Below, one piece after another: positions 16,424 to 25,157 of a DNA stretch of 43,385 bases; position 1 is the stretch's first letter; each line of letters starts with the position of its first letter. Origin of the DNA: CAZFUY01 sp964522445 (GTDB lineage Bacteria; Pseudomonadota; Gammaproteobacteria; SZUA-229); NCBI GenBank assembly GCA_964522445.1, contig CAZFUY010000009.1, forward strand, positions 1-43,385. Reading direction: 5' to 3'. The position numbers and the translations under genes were made by a program. The notes beneath the pieces are model-generated. The model made no database searches. It had not been told where the DNA came from and saw nothing but the letters and a program-made list of their open reading frames with translations.

Positions 16424-18199
16424 TTACCACGGCTGAACTTCATCTTCTTTATGGTTCTGTCGCTGATATAAATACTTAAATTTATTTCTTAATAAGCCGC
16501 CGGGATCATCCGGTATTCTGCGTAACCATTGCTCTGTTGCCTGTTCTGATAAGTCAGGCTGTTGAGCTTCTTCAGCCTGCTGTCGCTGTGATTTTTCTTT
16601 ATCAGTCTTCTCAGTTTTATTTTGTTTGGCCTGTTGTTCTTTATCCTGTTGCTGATTATTGTCCTGAGAATTTTCCTGCTGTTTATCCTGGTTTTCTCTA
16701 TCGTCTGAATCTTGTTGTTGTCCAGATTGATCCTGTTGTTGATTATCTGAAGATTTCTGCTGGTCAGAAGAGTCCTGAGACTGCTTATCATCGGATTGTT
16801 TCTTATTGTCTTCAGAATTTTCGCCTTTTTTATTTTGTTGCTGTTTTTGCTGTTGTTGTAGCTGTTTTTTATTATAAATAGCATCTTCATGTTCTGGGTC
16901 TTTCTCAAGAGCTTTGTTATAGGCTTTAATGGCTTCTTCTATTTTTCCCATCTTTGCCAATGTATTACCACGATTATAATAGGCATCAGCAGAGTCCAGT
17001 GTTTTGTACTGTTCTAATGCCTGTTCATATTGCTCTGCTTTAAAATAAGCGCTAGCTTTCCATTCTTTATTTTTAAATAAGCGAGCTGCTTCGCCGGGGT
17101 TGTTCTGTTCCAGTATTTTAGCGGCTCGTTGATTATCATTAATCCACAATTCATCCCAGCTTAAAGCGTCAGCAGGTTGAGGGTAGGGCAGCATAAATAT
17201 TAATATTATAGATAGGTAGCCTCGACGAAATGCAAATGCTGCAAATGGAATAAGCAATAATAAAAGCCATGGTCCTTCTTCTCGCCAGACATCGGCTTTC
17301 ATATCGGTTTGTTTAGACTCGGTTTTCCCCCGGTTTATTTCTAATAAACCTGATAAGTGTTTTATATCTGTATCATCTGCTGTTATTAAGCTAAAACGGC
17401 CCCCACTTTTAATTGCAGTTGAACGTAAACGGGTGCTGTTAAGTTTGGGTATAACGATAGAGCCGTTACTGTCCTTAAGAAAACCACCATCACTTAAAGT
17501 AATGGGGCCGCCTTCTTTTGTGCCAATGGCAAGAATAGAAACACGATGTCCTTTTGCTTTAAATTTTTTAAACGCATCTTTTGATGAAGAATTAATGCCA
17601 TCGGTAATTAATATTAAATCACCTTTATTAATGGCAGAATTTTTAAATAATTCTGCCGCCTTATTTAAAGCAATATCTGCGCGACTGCCCTGTGCAGGCA
17701 TAAGGCTGGTATCCAGACTGGATATCAAGGATTCAATAGTGGCCACATCATCTGTTAATGGGCTGACTGTAAAGGCTTCAGCGGCATAAGCAATTAATGC
17801 TGTCTGGCCTTCTTTTCTAAGTTTAAGAATATCTGAAATTTTATGGCGAGCCCGTGCTAGTCGACTGGGTTTAATATCTGTGGCATCCATAGATTTAGAT
17901 AAGTCCAGGGCAATAATTAATGCTGATTGTTCTTTAAAAACGGGTTGTGGAAGTTTTTCCCAGACAGGGCCTGCTAAAGAAAATATAGCTATTAGACCTG
18001 AAATAAAAAATATAAAAATAGGTATTCGGCTTGCCTTTCCCGGTTTGCCAATTAATAAATGTGGTAATAACCTGGGGTCGATAACAGATTGCCAGTTGCG
18101 ACTAAATAATTTTTTTCGTAATAACATCCAGCTAAAAAAGATAAGCGGTAATAAAGCAAGCAGCCATTCGGGGCGTAGCAAATGAAATTGTGAATTCAT
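16424..18199 (-). CDS. batB: BatB/BatC fusion: von Willebrand A domain plus TPR and Q/D-rich tail
   Basis: A 591-residue protein. N-terminal membrane helices (residues ~12-27 and ~60-77) are followed by a VWA domain with an intact MIDAS motif D99-L-S101-K-S103, then a third helix near 310-335. TPR repeats occupy ~375-445 (AYYNRGNTLAKMGKIEEAIK, AYNKALEKDPEHEDAIY). A ~110-residue low-complexity Q/N/D/K/E-rich linker then ends in EQWLRRIPDDPGGLLRNKF, a conserved C-terminal motif of this BatB-BatC type. The linker is unusually long in CAG/CAA codons. Its start overlaps the batA stop by 4 nt, so translation is coupled. Confidence 0.92.
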   Translation of the reverse strand: MNSQFHLLRPEWLLALLPLIFFSWMLLRKKLFSRNWQSVIDPRLLPHLLIGKPGKASRIPIFIFFISGLIAIFSLAGPVWEKLPQPVFKEQSALIIALDLSKSMDATDIKPSRLARARHKISDILKLRKEGQTALIAYAAEAFTVSPLTDDVATIESLISSLDTSLMPAQGSRADIALNKAAELFKNSAINKGDLILITDGINSSSKDAFKKFKAKGHRVSILAIGTKEGGPITLSDGGFLKDSNGSIVIPKLNSTRLRSTAIKSGGRFSLITADDTDIKHLSGLLEINRGKTESKQTDMKADVWREEGPWLLLLLIPFAAFAFRRGYLSIILIFMLPYPQPADALSWDELWINDNQRAAKILEQNNPGEAARLFKNKEWKASAYFKAEQYEQALEQYKTLDSADAYYNRGNTLAKMGKIEEAIKAYNKALEKDPEHEDAIYNKKQLQQQQKQQQNKKGENSEDNKKQSDDKQSQDSSDQQKSSDNQQQDQSGQQQDSDDRENQDKQQENSQDNNQQQDKEQQAKQNKTEKTDKEKSQRQQAEEAQQPDLSEQATEQWLRRIPDDPGGLLRNKFKYLYQRQNHKEDEVQPW

Positions 18200-19182
18200 C
18201 GGCTTATCCCTGTGATTCTAAGTAAAGTAATGAAGCCTGCAATAATAAAAGCAAAACTTAGAGGCCAGTAATATAGTGCCATTATAGGTCTAAAACTTTG
18301 AGCATTCTGTTCAACGGGTTCAAGTTGATCAAGTAGCTGGTAAATTTTATGTAACTCTTGGGTATCGCGCGCGCGAAAATAACGCCCGCCTGTTTTTTCG
18401 GCAATCGCATTAAGTGTTCTTTCATCAATCTCAGTATTCTTTACCTTACGACTGGAAAAGAAAGTGTTGCGTTCCACATATTCAGCGCCTATGCCAATGG
18501 TGTAAATTTTTAATCCCTGTTCAGCAGCAAGTTCGGCTGCTTTTAATGGTTCGACTTCACCGGCAGTGTTAGCGCCATCGGTAAGTAAAATTAGAACGCG
18601 GCTGTCTTTGTCTTTATCTTTTAAGCGTTTAATGGCAAGACCAATGGCATCACCAATAGCGGTGGCTCTGCCCGCTATGCCAATCATGCTTTCCAGTAAT
18701 AAAGTTTCAACTGTTTTTAAATCGAAAGTAAGAGGTGTTTGCAAGTAGGCCTGCTGACCAAATAAAATTAAACCTATGCGATCCCCTTCACGCTGTTTAA
18801 TAAAATTCCTACCCACATATTTAACGGCCTGCAGGCGATTAACTGTGCGGCCATTAATTGTAAAATCTTCTTCCTGCATGCTGCCAGATAAGTCAACTGC
18901 CATCATCAGGTCGCGGCCACTAACTGGGATTTCAACACGATCCCCCAGCCATTGTGGGCGGCTTGCTGCAATAATTAAAAAAATCCAGGCGATGCCTGCC
19001 AGTATGAGTAACCATTTTTTTATGGCGATATTTTTGCCATTGCTGCTGCTAGTACTAAAGTCTTCAATAAATGGCACACGTAATGCTGCGTCCTGTACTG
19101 TATTTGCTGCGGGTAGAATAAAACGAAATAACAGGGGCAGAGGTAATAAAGCAAAAATCCAGGGCCATTCAATTTGAATCAT
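18196..19182 (-). CDS. batA: BatA: membrane-anchored von Willebrand A domain protein
   Basis: A 328-residue protein with an N-terminal helix (residues ~7-25), a second at ~57-73, a VWA domain (~90-280) with intact MIDAS D97-L-S99-G-S101 and the distal TDGAN site, and a C-terminal helix (~305-325). This is the classic BatA layout. VWA domains bind metal and partner proteins, probably recruited by the MoxR AAA+ ATPase. The start overlaps the end of the DUF4381 gene by 4 nt and its stop overlaps batB. Confidence 0.93.
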   Translation of the reverse strand: MIQIEWPWIFALLPLPLLFRFILPAANTVQDAALRVPFIEDFSTSSSNGKNIAIKKWLLILAGIAWIFLIIAASRPQWLGDRVEIPVSGRDLMMAVDLSGSMQEEDFTINGRTVNRLQAVKYVGRNFIKQREGDRIGLILFGQQAYLQTPLTFDLKTVETLLLESMIGIAGRATAIGDAIGLAIKRLKDKDKDSRVLILLTDGANTAGEVEPLKAAELAAEQGLKIYTIGIGAEYVERNTFFSSRKVKNTEIDERTLNAIAEKTGGRYFRARDTQELHKIYQLLDQLEPVEQNAQSFRPIMALYYWPLSFAFIIAGFITLLRITGISR

Positions 19183-19652
19183 GATGCTATCTTCCGTGGC
19201 AAAGCATTGACCCAGTTATGGCAGCTTGTTAATAACAGGTCGGCGTTGAAATCATGATTTTTCTGGTAGGGTGCATTGAGTAGTATTTTACTGACTTCAT
19301 CAGAAAAATAATTATTTTCAGTAAATGTATTAAGCTGTTTTATCCATTCTGTGCCGGTCAGGCTGGCAGTTTTCTGTCGTGATGTATAACTCATACAGGT
19401 GCGGCGTAATAAAATTGATAACGCCTGTACCAGGCGAGTTTTATCCTGATGTGTTTGATAGTTTTTTTCAATATTTTTTAGTTCAGTCATTGCCTGTTTA
19501 TTAAGAGGTATTTGTTTTAGCTTTTTAATAAGGTGAGGAATAAAATAAATAGAAGCAATAATTAATATTAATAATATCCACCAGCCGGGTGCCGGTGGCC
19601 ACCAGGAAATGGGATCGGGTAAATGAATGTCTCTTAATTGTGCTTCATTCAT
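19179..19652 (-). CDS. DUF4381 domain protein of the MoxR/Bat operon
   Basis: A 157-residue protein beginning MNEAQLRDIHLPDPISWWPP with APGWW and a single transmembrane helix (residues ~26-44), the signature N-terminus of DUF4381. The remaining cytoplasmic helical domain contains ALSILLRRTCMSYTSRQKTA with SLTGTEWIKQLN. Family members occur almost exclusively between DUF58 and batA genes, as here, with 4-nt overlaps on both sides. The biochemical role is unknown. Confidence 0.9.
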   Translation of the reverse strand: MNEAQLRDIHLPDPISWWPPAPGWWILLILIIASIYFIPHLIKKLKQIPLNKQAMTELKNIEKNYQTHQDKTRLVQALSILLRRTCMSYTSRQKTASLTGTEWIKQLNTFTENNYFSDEVSKILLNAPYQKNHDFNADLLLTSCHNWVNALPRKIAS

Positions 19653-20599
19653 TTCTTATGGCTCATTTTTTGACCGAGGCCTTTTTGTAACTGAGTAAGC
19701 AGGGATTGTTCAGTGGATATATTTAAAAAATGCATGCCCAGTTTACTGGATAGATTACGTAAGGAGTTCTCGTGTTGTTGAAAACGATTTTTATAAACGT
19801 CTCGAATTTTTGAGCTACGGGTGTTTAATGCTATCTCGTTTATTCCATCACTTACACGATAAAAACCAGCCGGGGGAAGCTGTGCTTCTAATGGATCGTT
19901 GATAAATAATAGAACGATATCATTATGTCGTGACATCTGAGCAAGAGATGATTTTGCACTTTCATCAAGATGGCGAAAGTCACTGATTAAAAAAATTAAG
20001 CTGCCGGGTCGAGCAACTCGACGCAGGCGATTAAGAGCCTGACTACCCGATGCTTCATCCGTTTCGGCTTGCTGATATTTATCCCAGGCAGGATGTTCGG
20101 CAAGTTTTTTTATAAAGTGTAATGTACCAGCCTTGCCTCGTTGTGGCCTTAATTCCTGATGCACCTGTTCTGAAAAAATTAGGCCACCTAAGCGATCCCC
20201 GTGTTGTGCGGCACTCCATGCAAGCAGGGCGGCAGTTTTTGCTGCAAGTACAGACTTAAAAGAATTTTGTGTGCCGAAGAACATGGGCTTGCGATAATCC
20301 ACCCATAATAAAACCGGGCGTTCACGTTCTTCTCGAAACATTTTTGTGTGTGGTTTGCCGGTGCGTGCGGTTACTCGCCAGTCGATAGAGCGAACATCAT
20401 CGCCGGGCTGGTAGGGGCGCACTTCATCAAACTCCATGCCACGGCCTTTAAACGCAGATAAATAATTACCGCTAAAATGTGCGCGAATACTACTGGCCTT
20501 AAAAGGCAGGCTTTCTGCGGCACGATGTAATTCAATCAGGGTCGATTGTTTAACCCTGACAATATCATCGGCTTCTATTTTAGTTGCTAATTCAGGCAT
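19649..20599 (-). CDS. DUF58 domain protein of the MoxR/Bat operon
   Basis: A 316-residue protein with the DUF58 signature around residues 50-80 (FKGRGMEFDEVRPYQPGDDV then RSIDWRVTARTGKPH). A degenerate VWA-like fold follows (VLLWVDYRKPMFFG, LIFLISDFRHLDE). No membrane segment is visible. DUF58 proteins accompany MoxR ATPases and are thought to be part of the same assembly. It overlaps the DUF4381 gene by 4 nt. It is separated from moxR by 130 nt containing a degenerate repeat. Confidence 0.93.
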   Translation of the reverse strand: MPELATKIEADDIVRVKQSTLIELHRAAESLPFKASSIRAHFSGNYLSAFKGRGMEFDEVRPYQPGDDVRSIDWRVTARTGKPHTKMFREERERPVLLWVDYRKPMFFGTQNSFKSVLAAKTAALLAWSAAQHGDRLGGLIFSEQVHQELRPQRGKAGTLHFIKKLAEHPAWDKYQQAETDEASGSQALNRLRRVARPGSLIFLISDFRHLDESAKSSLAQMSRHNDIVLLFINDPLEAQLPPAGFYRVSDGINEIALNTRSSKIRDVYKNRFQQHENSLRNLSSKLGMHFLNISTEQSLLTQLQKGLGQKMSHKK

Positions 20600-20613
20600 A
20601 TTTAAAAATGTTT

Positions 20614-20716
20614 GACGCGGAGGTGCAGAGACACAGAGAAATCTTTGTGTATCTGAGCAACGGGTTGCTTGTCTAATTTACAAAAATCAATCCCTGAACC
20701 TCTGGGTCTCTGTGCC
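20614..20716. repeat. Degenerate inverted repeat (CAGAGACACAGAG type)
   Basis: GGAGGTGCAGAGACACAGAG at the left and GAACCTCTGGGTCTCTGTGC at the right are imperfect inverted arms around a ~55-nt centre. The sequence resembles the CGCAGAGGCGCAGAGACGCA-type interspersed repeats seen in many bacterial genomes. It fills the gap between moxR and the DUF58 gene and may reduce read-through between them. Confidence 0.55.
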
Positions 20717-20729
20717 AAAAAAATCATCT

Positions 20730-21698
20730 TCAGGGAACCGCTATACGTGAAATCAATTCATCAATGAATTTATCAGTGCTAACACCTTCGGCCTCAGCTT
20801 CAAAACTGAGAATAATACGATGGCGCATAACATCATGTGCCATGGTTTGAATATCTTCGGGTGTTACAAAGTCTCGGCCTGCTAGCCAGGCATGGGCGCG
20901 GGCGCAGCGATCTAATGCCATGCTGGCACGAGGGCTGGCTCCGTATTGCAGCCACTGAGCCAGGTCATCACCATAAACGCCGGGATTACGGGTGCTTAAA
21001 ACCAGCTGTAATAAATATTCTTCCAGGTTATCTGCCATGTGAATATCCAGTACTTCTTTGCGAGCAGCAAATAAATCACCCTGTGACATGGTGGTTTCTG
21101 GTTTTGCAGGCTCACGTAATTCATCACGGGCTTCTTTTCGTGTTAGATGAAGAATATCTTTCTCGGCTGCGGCATCCGGGTAGCCAATAAATACGTGCAT
21201 TAAAAAACGATCCAGTTGAGCTTCGGGCAGGGGATAAGTGCCTTCCTGTTCAATTGGATTTTGTGTTGCCATAACCAGAAATAGATCAGGTAATTTATAA
21301 GTTACCGAACCAACGGTGATCTGGCGTTCTGCCATCGCCTCAAGCAAAGCAGATTGCACCTTGGCGGGTGCGCGGTTAATTTCATCCGCCAGGATCATAT
21401 TATGGAACAAAGGCCCCTGCTGGAAATTAAATGATCCATCCTGTGGGCGGTAAATTTCAGTACCAGTCAGGTCAGCTGGTAATAAATCTGGTGTGAACTG
21501 AATGCGATGGAAGTCTCCCTCAATGCCCTCGCTCACCACTTTAATTGCACGGGTCTTAGCTAAACCCGGTGCGCCTTCAACCAGCAGATGACCATCTGCC
21601 AGTAAAGCAATAAGTAAACGATCTATCAGTGCCGCCTGACCAATAATATGCTGGCCGACATAATCTTTTAATTGTTGAATAGCCTGTTGATTTGACAA
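20730..21698 (-). CDS. MoxR-family AAA+ ATPase
   Basis: A 322-residue AAA+ ATPase with Walker A (EGAPGLAKT), Walker B (ILADEINRAPAKVQSALLEA), sensor 1 (VMATQNPIEQEGTYPLPEAQ) and sensor 2 (GASPRASMALDRCARA), all intact. MoxR proteins act as chaperone-like ATPases for VWA-domain clients, here BatA and BatB. I start it at TTG 21698 (LSNQQAIQQLKDYVGQHIIG), which has GGGGA 9 nt upstream and fits family length. Another TTG at 21764 would add 22 unconserved residues. First gene of the operon; divergent from cobU. Confidence 0.93.
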   Translation of the reverse strand: MSNQQAIQQLKDYVGQHIIGQAALIDRLLIALLADGHLLVEGAPGLAKTRAIKVVSEGIEGDFHRIQFTPDLLPADLTGTEIYRPQDGSFNFQQGPLFHNMILADEINRAPAKVQSALLEAMAERQITVGSVTYKLPDLFLVMATQNPIEQEGTYPLPEAQLDRFLMHVFIGYPDAAAEKDILHLTRKEARDELREPAKPETTMSQGDLFAARKEVLDIHMADNLEEYLLQLVLSTRNPGVYGDDLAQWLQYGASPRASMALDRCARAHAWLAGRDFVTPEDIQTMAHDVMRHRIILSFEAEAEGVSTDKFIDELISRIAVP

Positions 21699-21816
21699 GA
21701 CTCTATATCCCCAGTGTGTGCCCAAATGAGGGCGTATTTTAATGTGTGCTTTTATATACGCCAAGTCGTATCATGGCATTTGCTATTAAAAGACAATAAA
21801 AAAAGAAATTAGTTTA

Positions 21817-22326
21817 ATGAAACAACTCATTTTAGGCGGTGCTCGCTCAGGTAAAAGCAGTTATGCCCAAAAGCATGCTGAAGCCAGTCAAAAGCAGGTT
21901 ATATATATTGCCACAGCGCATGCGGGTGATAAAGAAATGCAACAGCGCATCGAATTACATCAACAACAGAGACCTGATAGCTGGCTTCTGATTGAGGAAC
22001 AAATTGCTCTGGCTGATGTGCTGAAAAAAAATGATGCGACTGGTCGATGTTTATTGGTGGATTGCCTGACCCTGTGGTTAAGTAATTTACTATGCCATGA
22101 AGATAAAAATCTATATGCACGAGAGCGTGAAAAATTACTTGATGTGTTGCCCGATCTAAAGGCTGATTTGTTACTGGTTAGTAATGAAGTGGGGCAGGGT
22201 ATTGTGCCCATGGGAGAATTAAATCGACGTTTTGTAGATGAAGCAGGCTGGTTGCATCAGGCTTTAGCAAAGCAATGTGATAAAGTTTTCTGGGTGATGG
22301 CGGGCATAGCAACTCAGTTAAAATAG
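21817..22326 (+). CDS. cobU: Adenosylcobinamide kinase/adenosylcobinamide-phosphate guanylyltransferase
   Basis: A 169-residue bifunctional enzyme that phosphorylates adenosylcobinamide and then transfers GMP to give AdoCbi-GDP in nucleotide-loop assembly. The P-loop GGARSGKSS is at residues 7-15. The histidine-containing IYIATAHAGDKEMQQRIELH carries the guanylylated histidine region, and LLVDCLTLWLSNLL and SNEVGQGIVPMGELNRRFVD are CobU signatures. It is somewhat short but complete. cobT and cobC follow on the same strand. Confidence 0.95.
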   Translation: MKQLILGGARSGKSSYAQKHAEASQKQVIYIATAHAGDKEMQQRIELHQQQRPDSWLLIEEQIALADVLKKNDATGRCLLVDCLTLWLSNLLCHEDKNLYAREREKLLDVLPDLKADLLLVSNEVGQGIVPMGELNRRFVDEAGWLHQALAKQCDKVFWVMAGIATQLK

Positions 22327-22380
22327 TTTTGCGCCTAATTATTGTGAAATTTAAAAGTGTATTAATAAGAAGGTAAAATT

Positions 22381-23433
22381 GTGAATATTGACTGGTTAAA
22401 TAAAGACATTCCTGCGGTAAATGAGGAATATGAAAAAAAAGCAATACAACGACAGAATAATCTAACAAAGCCACCCGGCTCATTGGGGCATCTTGAGAAA
22501 ATAGCAATAAAATTATCGGCAATGCAGGCATGTGAAAAACCTGCCATTGATAAAATTCAAATTGTTGTTTTTGCAGCTGATCACGGCATAGCGGAAGAAG
22601 GTGTCTCGGCTTTTCCACAGGCGGTTACTGTGGAAATGGTGAAAAACTTTGCCCGTGGTGGTGCCGCAATTAGTGTATTGGCAAAAGAACTTCAGGCTGA
22701 TCTTGAAGTGGTTAATGTTGGTACAGTATCAGAGCATGAAAAATTACCGGGTGTTGTTATGCAGCGTATTGCACCGGGTACGGCTAATTTTAGTAAACAG
22801 GCTGCAATGACACAAGGCCAGCTATTAGAATCTGTGAATGCTGGTCGTGATGCAGTAATGCGAGCTAAAGAAAAAAATACTCAATTATTTATTGCCGGTG
22901 ATATGGGGATTGCAAATACCACATCAGCGACGGCTATTGCCTGTGCTTTGCTAAATAAAAAACCAGACGTATTAGCAGGTCCTGGAACAGGGCTGGATAA
23001 TAAAGGTGTTATTCATAAGGCAAAGGTTATTAAAGAGAGTATTGAACTGCATGCAGATAAATTAAAAAATCCCCTTGATGTACTGCAACATTTAGGTGGT
23101 TTTGAAATAGCGGCTTTAACAGCCGCGTATATTTCCAGTGCGCAGCAGTCTATACCTGTTTTAGTTGATGGTTTTATATCCAGCATAGCGGCACTGGCTG
23201 CAATAAAAATAAATAAAAATGTAAAAGACTGGATGTTCTTTGCTCATGCTTCAGCTGAGCCAGGTCATAAAATTATTATGGATGTCATAAATGAAAAGCC
23301 ATTAGTTGATTTAGATATGCGTCTGGGTGAGGGTAGTGGTGCAGCCGTTGCTGTACCATTAATTCGAATGGCCTGTGCTTTACATAATAATATGGCGACC
23401 TTTGAACAGGCTGGTGTATCAAATAAAGATTAA
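22381..23433 (+). CDS. cobT: Nicotinate-nucleotide--dimethylbenzimidazole phosphoribosyltransferase
   Basis: A 350-residue enzyme that activates the lower-ligand base to alpha-ribazole phosphate using nicotinate mononucleotide. It starts with GTG at 22381, preceded by AGAAGG. Conserved CobT blocks are KPPGSLGHLEKIAIKLS (substrate loop), VVFAADHGIAEEGVSAFP, GDMGIANTTSATAIACALL and the C-terminal DMRLGEGSGAAVAVPLIRMA, whose glutamate is the catalytic base in characterised CobT. bluB in this window would supply 5,6-dimethylbenzimidazole. Stop and cobC start overlap (TAATG). Confidence 0.96.
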   Translation: MNIDWLNKDIPAVNEEYEKKAIQRQNNLTKPPGSLGHLEKIAIKLSAMQACEKPAIDKIQIVVFAADHGIAEEGVSAFPQAVTVEMVKNFARGGAAISVLAKELQADLEVVNVGTVSEHEKLPGVVMQRIAPGTANFSKQAAMTQGQLLESVNAGRDAVMRAKEKNTQLFIAGDMGIANTTSATAIACALLNKKPDVLAGPGTGLDNKGVIHKAKVIKESIELHADKLKNPLDVLQHLGGFEIAALTAAYISSAQQSIPVLVDGFISSIAALAAIKINKNVKDWMFFAHASAEPGHKIIMDVINEKPLVDLDMRLGEGSGAAVAVPLIRMACALHNNMATFEQAGVSNKD

Positions 23434-24059
23434 TGAAGAAATACACTGTTATTATAGATTTATTACGGCATGGCGAAACAATAGCGGGTCATCGTTTTAT
23501 TGGTTCAACGGATGTGCCTCTAACAGAAAAAGGCTGGCAGCAAATGCGCGACTCTGTGCAGTCTAATTGTAATTACGATGCTGTTATTACATCGCCATTA
23601 ATTCGATGTCTGGATTTTTCAAAAGAAATTGCAGAAAAAAATAATGTTTCATTAGATGTAAAAGATGATTTACGTGAACTTTATTTTGGTGACTGGGAAA
23701 ATAAATTAGCAGAGGATATTTGGCAGACTGAGAAAGAATTATTAGAAAAATTCTGGAGTAACCCGGTAAAAAATACACCACCGAATGCAGAGCCTTTAGA
23801 AACATTTAATATGCGAGTTAATGCCTGTTTTGAGAAAATTCTAATGGACGCTGAAAATAAGAAACTATTAGTTGTTGCGCATGCGGGTGTTATAAAAATA
23901 ATTTTGTCAAAGATTCTGTCAATACCGCTGGTTAAAATTAATAATTTAAATATTTCTCATGCATCACTTAGCCAGATAAGATTAGATATTATTGAGGGTG
24001 AAAGATATTTGTCTGTGAATTATATGAATCTTAAGGCGCAAGGATTGACCAGCAAATAA
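23433..24059 (+). CDS. cobC: Histidine phosphatase family protein, probable alpha-ribazole phosphatase
   Basis: A 208-residue phosphoglycerate-mutase-like phosphatase. The phosphate-accepting R12-H13-G14 motif (DLLRHGETIAGHRF), the acidic catalytic region YFGDWENKLAEDIW and the second histidine in VVAHAGVIKIIL are present. CobC removes the 5'-phosphate from alpha-ribazole phosphate or adenosylcobalamin phosphate. The overlap with cobT (ATG shares the last base of the TAA) supports this role rather than a generic phosphatase. Confidence 0.88.
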   Translation: MKKYTVIIDLLRHGETIAGHRFIGSTDVPLTEKGWQQMRDSVQSNCNYDAVITSPLIRCLDFSKEIAEKNNVSLDVKDDLRELYFGDWENKLAEDIWQTEKELLEKFWSNPVKNTPPNAEPLETFNMRVNACFEKILMDAENKKLLVVAHAGVIKIILSKILSIPLVKINNLNISHASLSQIRLDIIEGERYLSVNYMNLKAQGLTSK

Positions 24060-24133
24060 TCACAAAGGAATTTTATTGTCCCAGTACGTTAGTTAAAACT
24101 ATGCACTTTTAGTGAAAGACTTTAGTGTTTTTA

Positions 24134-24205
24134 TGTCATCCCGAGCGCAGTCGAGGGATCTGGTATTATAAAGATCAAGATCCCTCGACTGCGCTCGGGA
24201 TGACA
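24134..24205. repeat. Perfect 28-bp inverted repeat (TCATCCCGAGCGCAGTCGAGGG type)
   Basis: Arms at 24134-24161 and 24178-24205 are perfectly complementary and include TGTCATCCCGAGCGCAGTCG and its inverse, separated by 16 nt. This interspersed sequence recurs in many bacterial genomes. It lies between the convergent cobC and the SH3-domain gene, where it could form a strong hairpin ending both transcripts. Nearby, CTATGGACT-ttt-AGTCCATAG (24279-24299) is a second small perfect hairpin. The 24060-24362 gap holds no gene. Confidence 0.85.
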
Positions 24206-24362
24206 AAATAAAAGTATTTTAGAATTTAAGCGTTTTTTTGATGCTAGTAAAACGATTTTCAATCGTTATTAAAGCAACCTATGGACTTTTAGTCCATAGT
24301 CGTTGAGTTTAATTTCAAATAAAACTAATACTGGAACTCCCTCTCCCATGGGGATATAAGAA

Positions 24363-25067
24363 TTAAAACCCATCACCACCCCAGCTTTGTTTCCTTCTCC
24401 ATGAGATACGAGTAATTAGCAGGCCCAATATAAGGCTGCCAATAGAAACACCACCACCAATCATAAACCATTCTTTTATATTTCCATCACTAAGAATAGT
24501 GTTTTCTTTGACCAGTTTTCCGTTCTCTCTTTTCTGATCGTCAATTTCCTGCTCAAGTTTTCTGTTGAGTTCTGCTATTTCTATAGGGTGCGCGGCACTT
24601 TCTCGAAGTTTTTCTAAAGTGCTAACAGTACTACTGTAATCTTTTTCTAACTGTATTATTTTGTTTTTGAGATCATTGTTTTGCTGTTTAAGTTCAGTAA
24701 GATCATTTTTAAGTTTCTTGTTTTTGTCTGATTGTGATGCAAGTTTTTTATTGAGTTTTACTACCTGCTCTTTGGTGTGAGGTCTGTCCATAAGCAATCG
24801 TGTTTCAACCCAGCCCAGTTTATTGTTGTCATCCACTAGCATGATCCAAGTATGCTTGCCATCTTCAGACACTTCTTTAACTTCAACGGCTATGCCGCTG
24901 TGCAGAAATTTGAGGATTTTATGGTTTGACGTTGTACCTGTTCGCATTGGGATGGTTAGATCATCGCTAACATAACGTATCGTTTCGCCCCAGCTCAGAT
25001 TGCTAAAGCAAAGGCTAAGAATAGAAAATAAGCAGATTTTATAGAGTTTTGAAGTCATATTCGTCAT
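24363..25067 (-). CDS. YgiM-type SH3 domain membrane protein (TIGR04211-like)
   Basis: A protein of about 234 residues. A signal peptide (…CFSNLSWG before ETIRYVSDDL) is followed by a bacterial SH3 domain (RYVSDDLTIPMRTGTTSNHK, GWVETRLLMDRP), then a ~90-residue coiled coil (KLKNDLTELKQQNNDLKNKI and onward), a C-terminal transmembrane helix (MIGGGVSIGSLILGLLI) and a basic tail. This exact order defines the YgiM/TIGR04211 family of gammaproteobacteria, a periplasm-facing inner-membrane protein whose role is poorly defined. Start choice among M positions at 25103, 25067 and 25058 is uncertain. It interrupts the cobalamin genes on the opposite strand. Confidence 0.85.
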   Translation of the reverse strand: MTNMTSKLYKICLFSILSLCFSNLSWGETIRYVSDDLTIPMRTGTTSNHKILKFLHSGIAVEVKEVSEDGKHTWIMLVDDNNKLGWVETRLLMDRPHTKEQVVKLNKKLASQSDKNKKLKNDLTELKQQNNDLKNKIIQLEKDYSSTVSTLEKLRESAAHPIEIAELNRKLEQEIDDQKRENGKLVKENTILSDGNIKEWFMIGGGVSIGSLILGLLITRISWRRKQSWGGDGF

Positions 25068-25157
25068 TTGTATCTGGAAAAAATATAACGAATTATACAA
25101 CACAGATTTGAGATCTACTGGTTAGATTATAAAAAGATTGCGTTCTGTTTCACATTT

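Noticed and set aside
16489..16908. Alternative frames, on both strands, across the Q-rich part of the BatB/TPR gene
   Set aside because: They arise from the CAG/CAA-rich repeats of the real gene and encode low-complexity N/K/R or V/F/Y strings.
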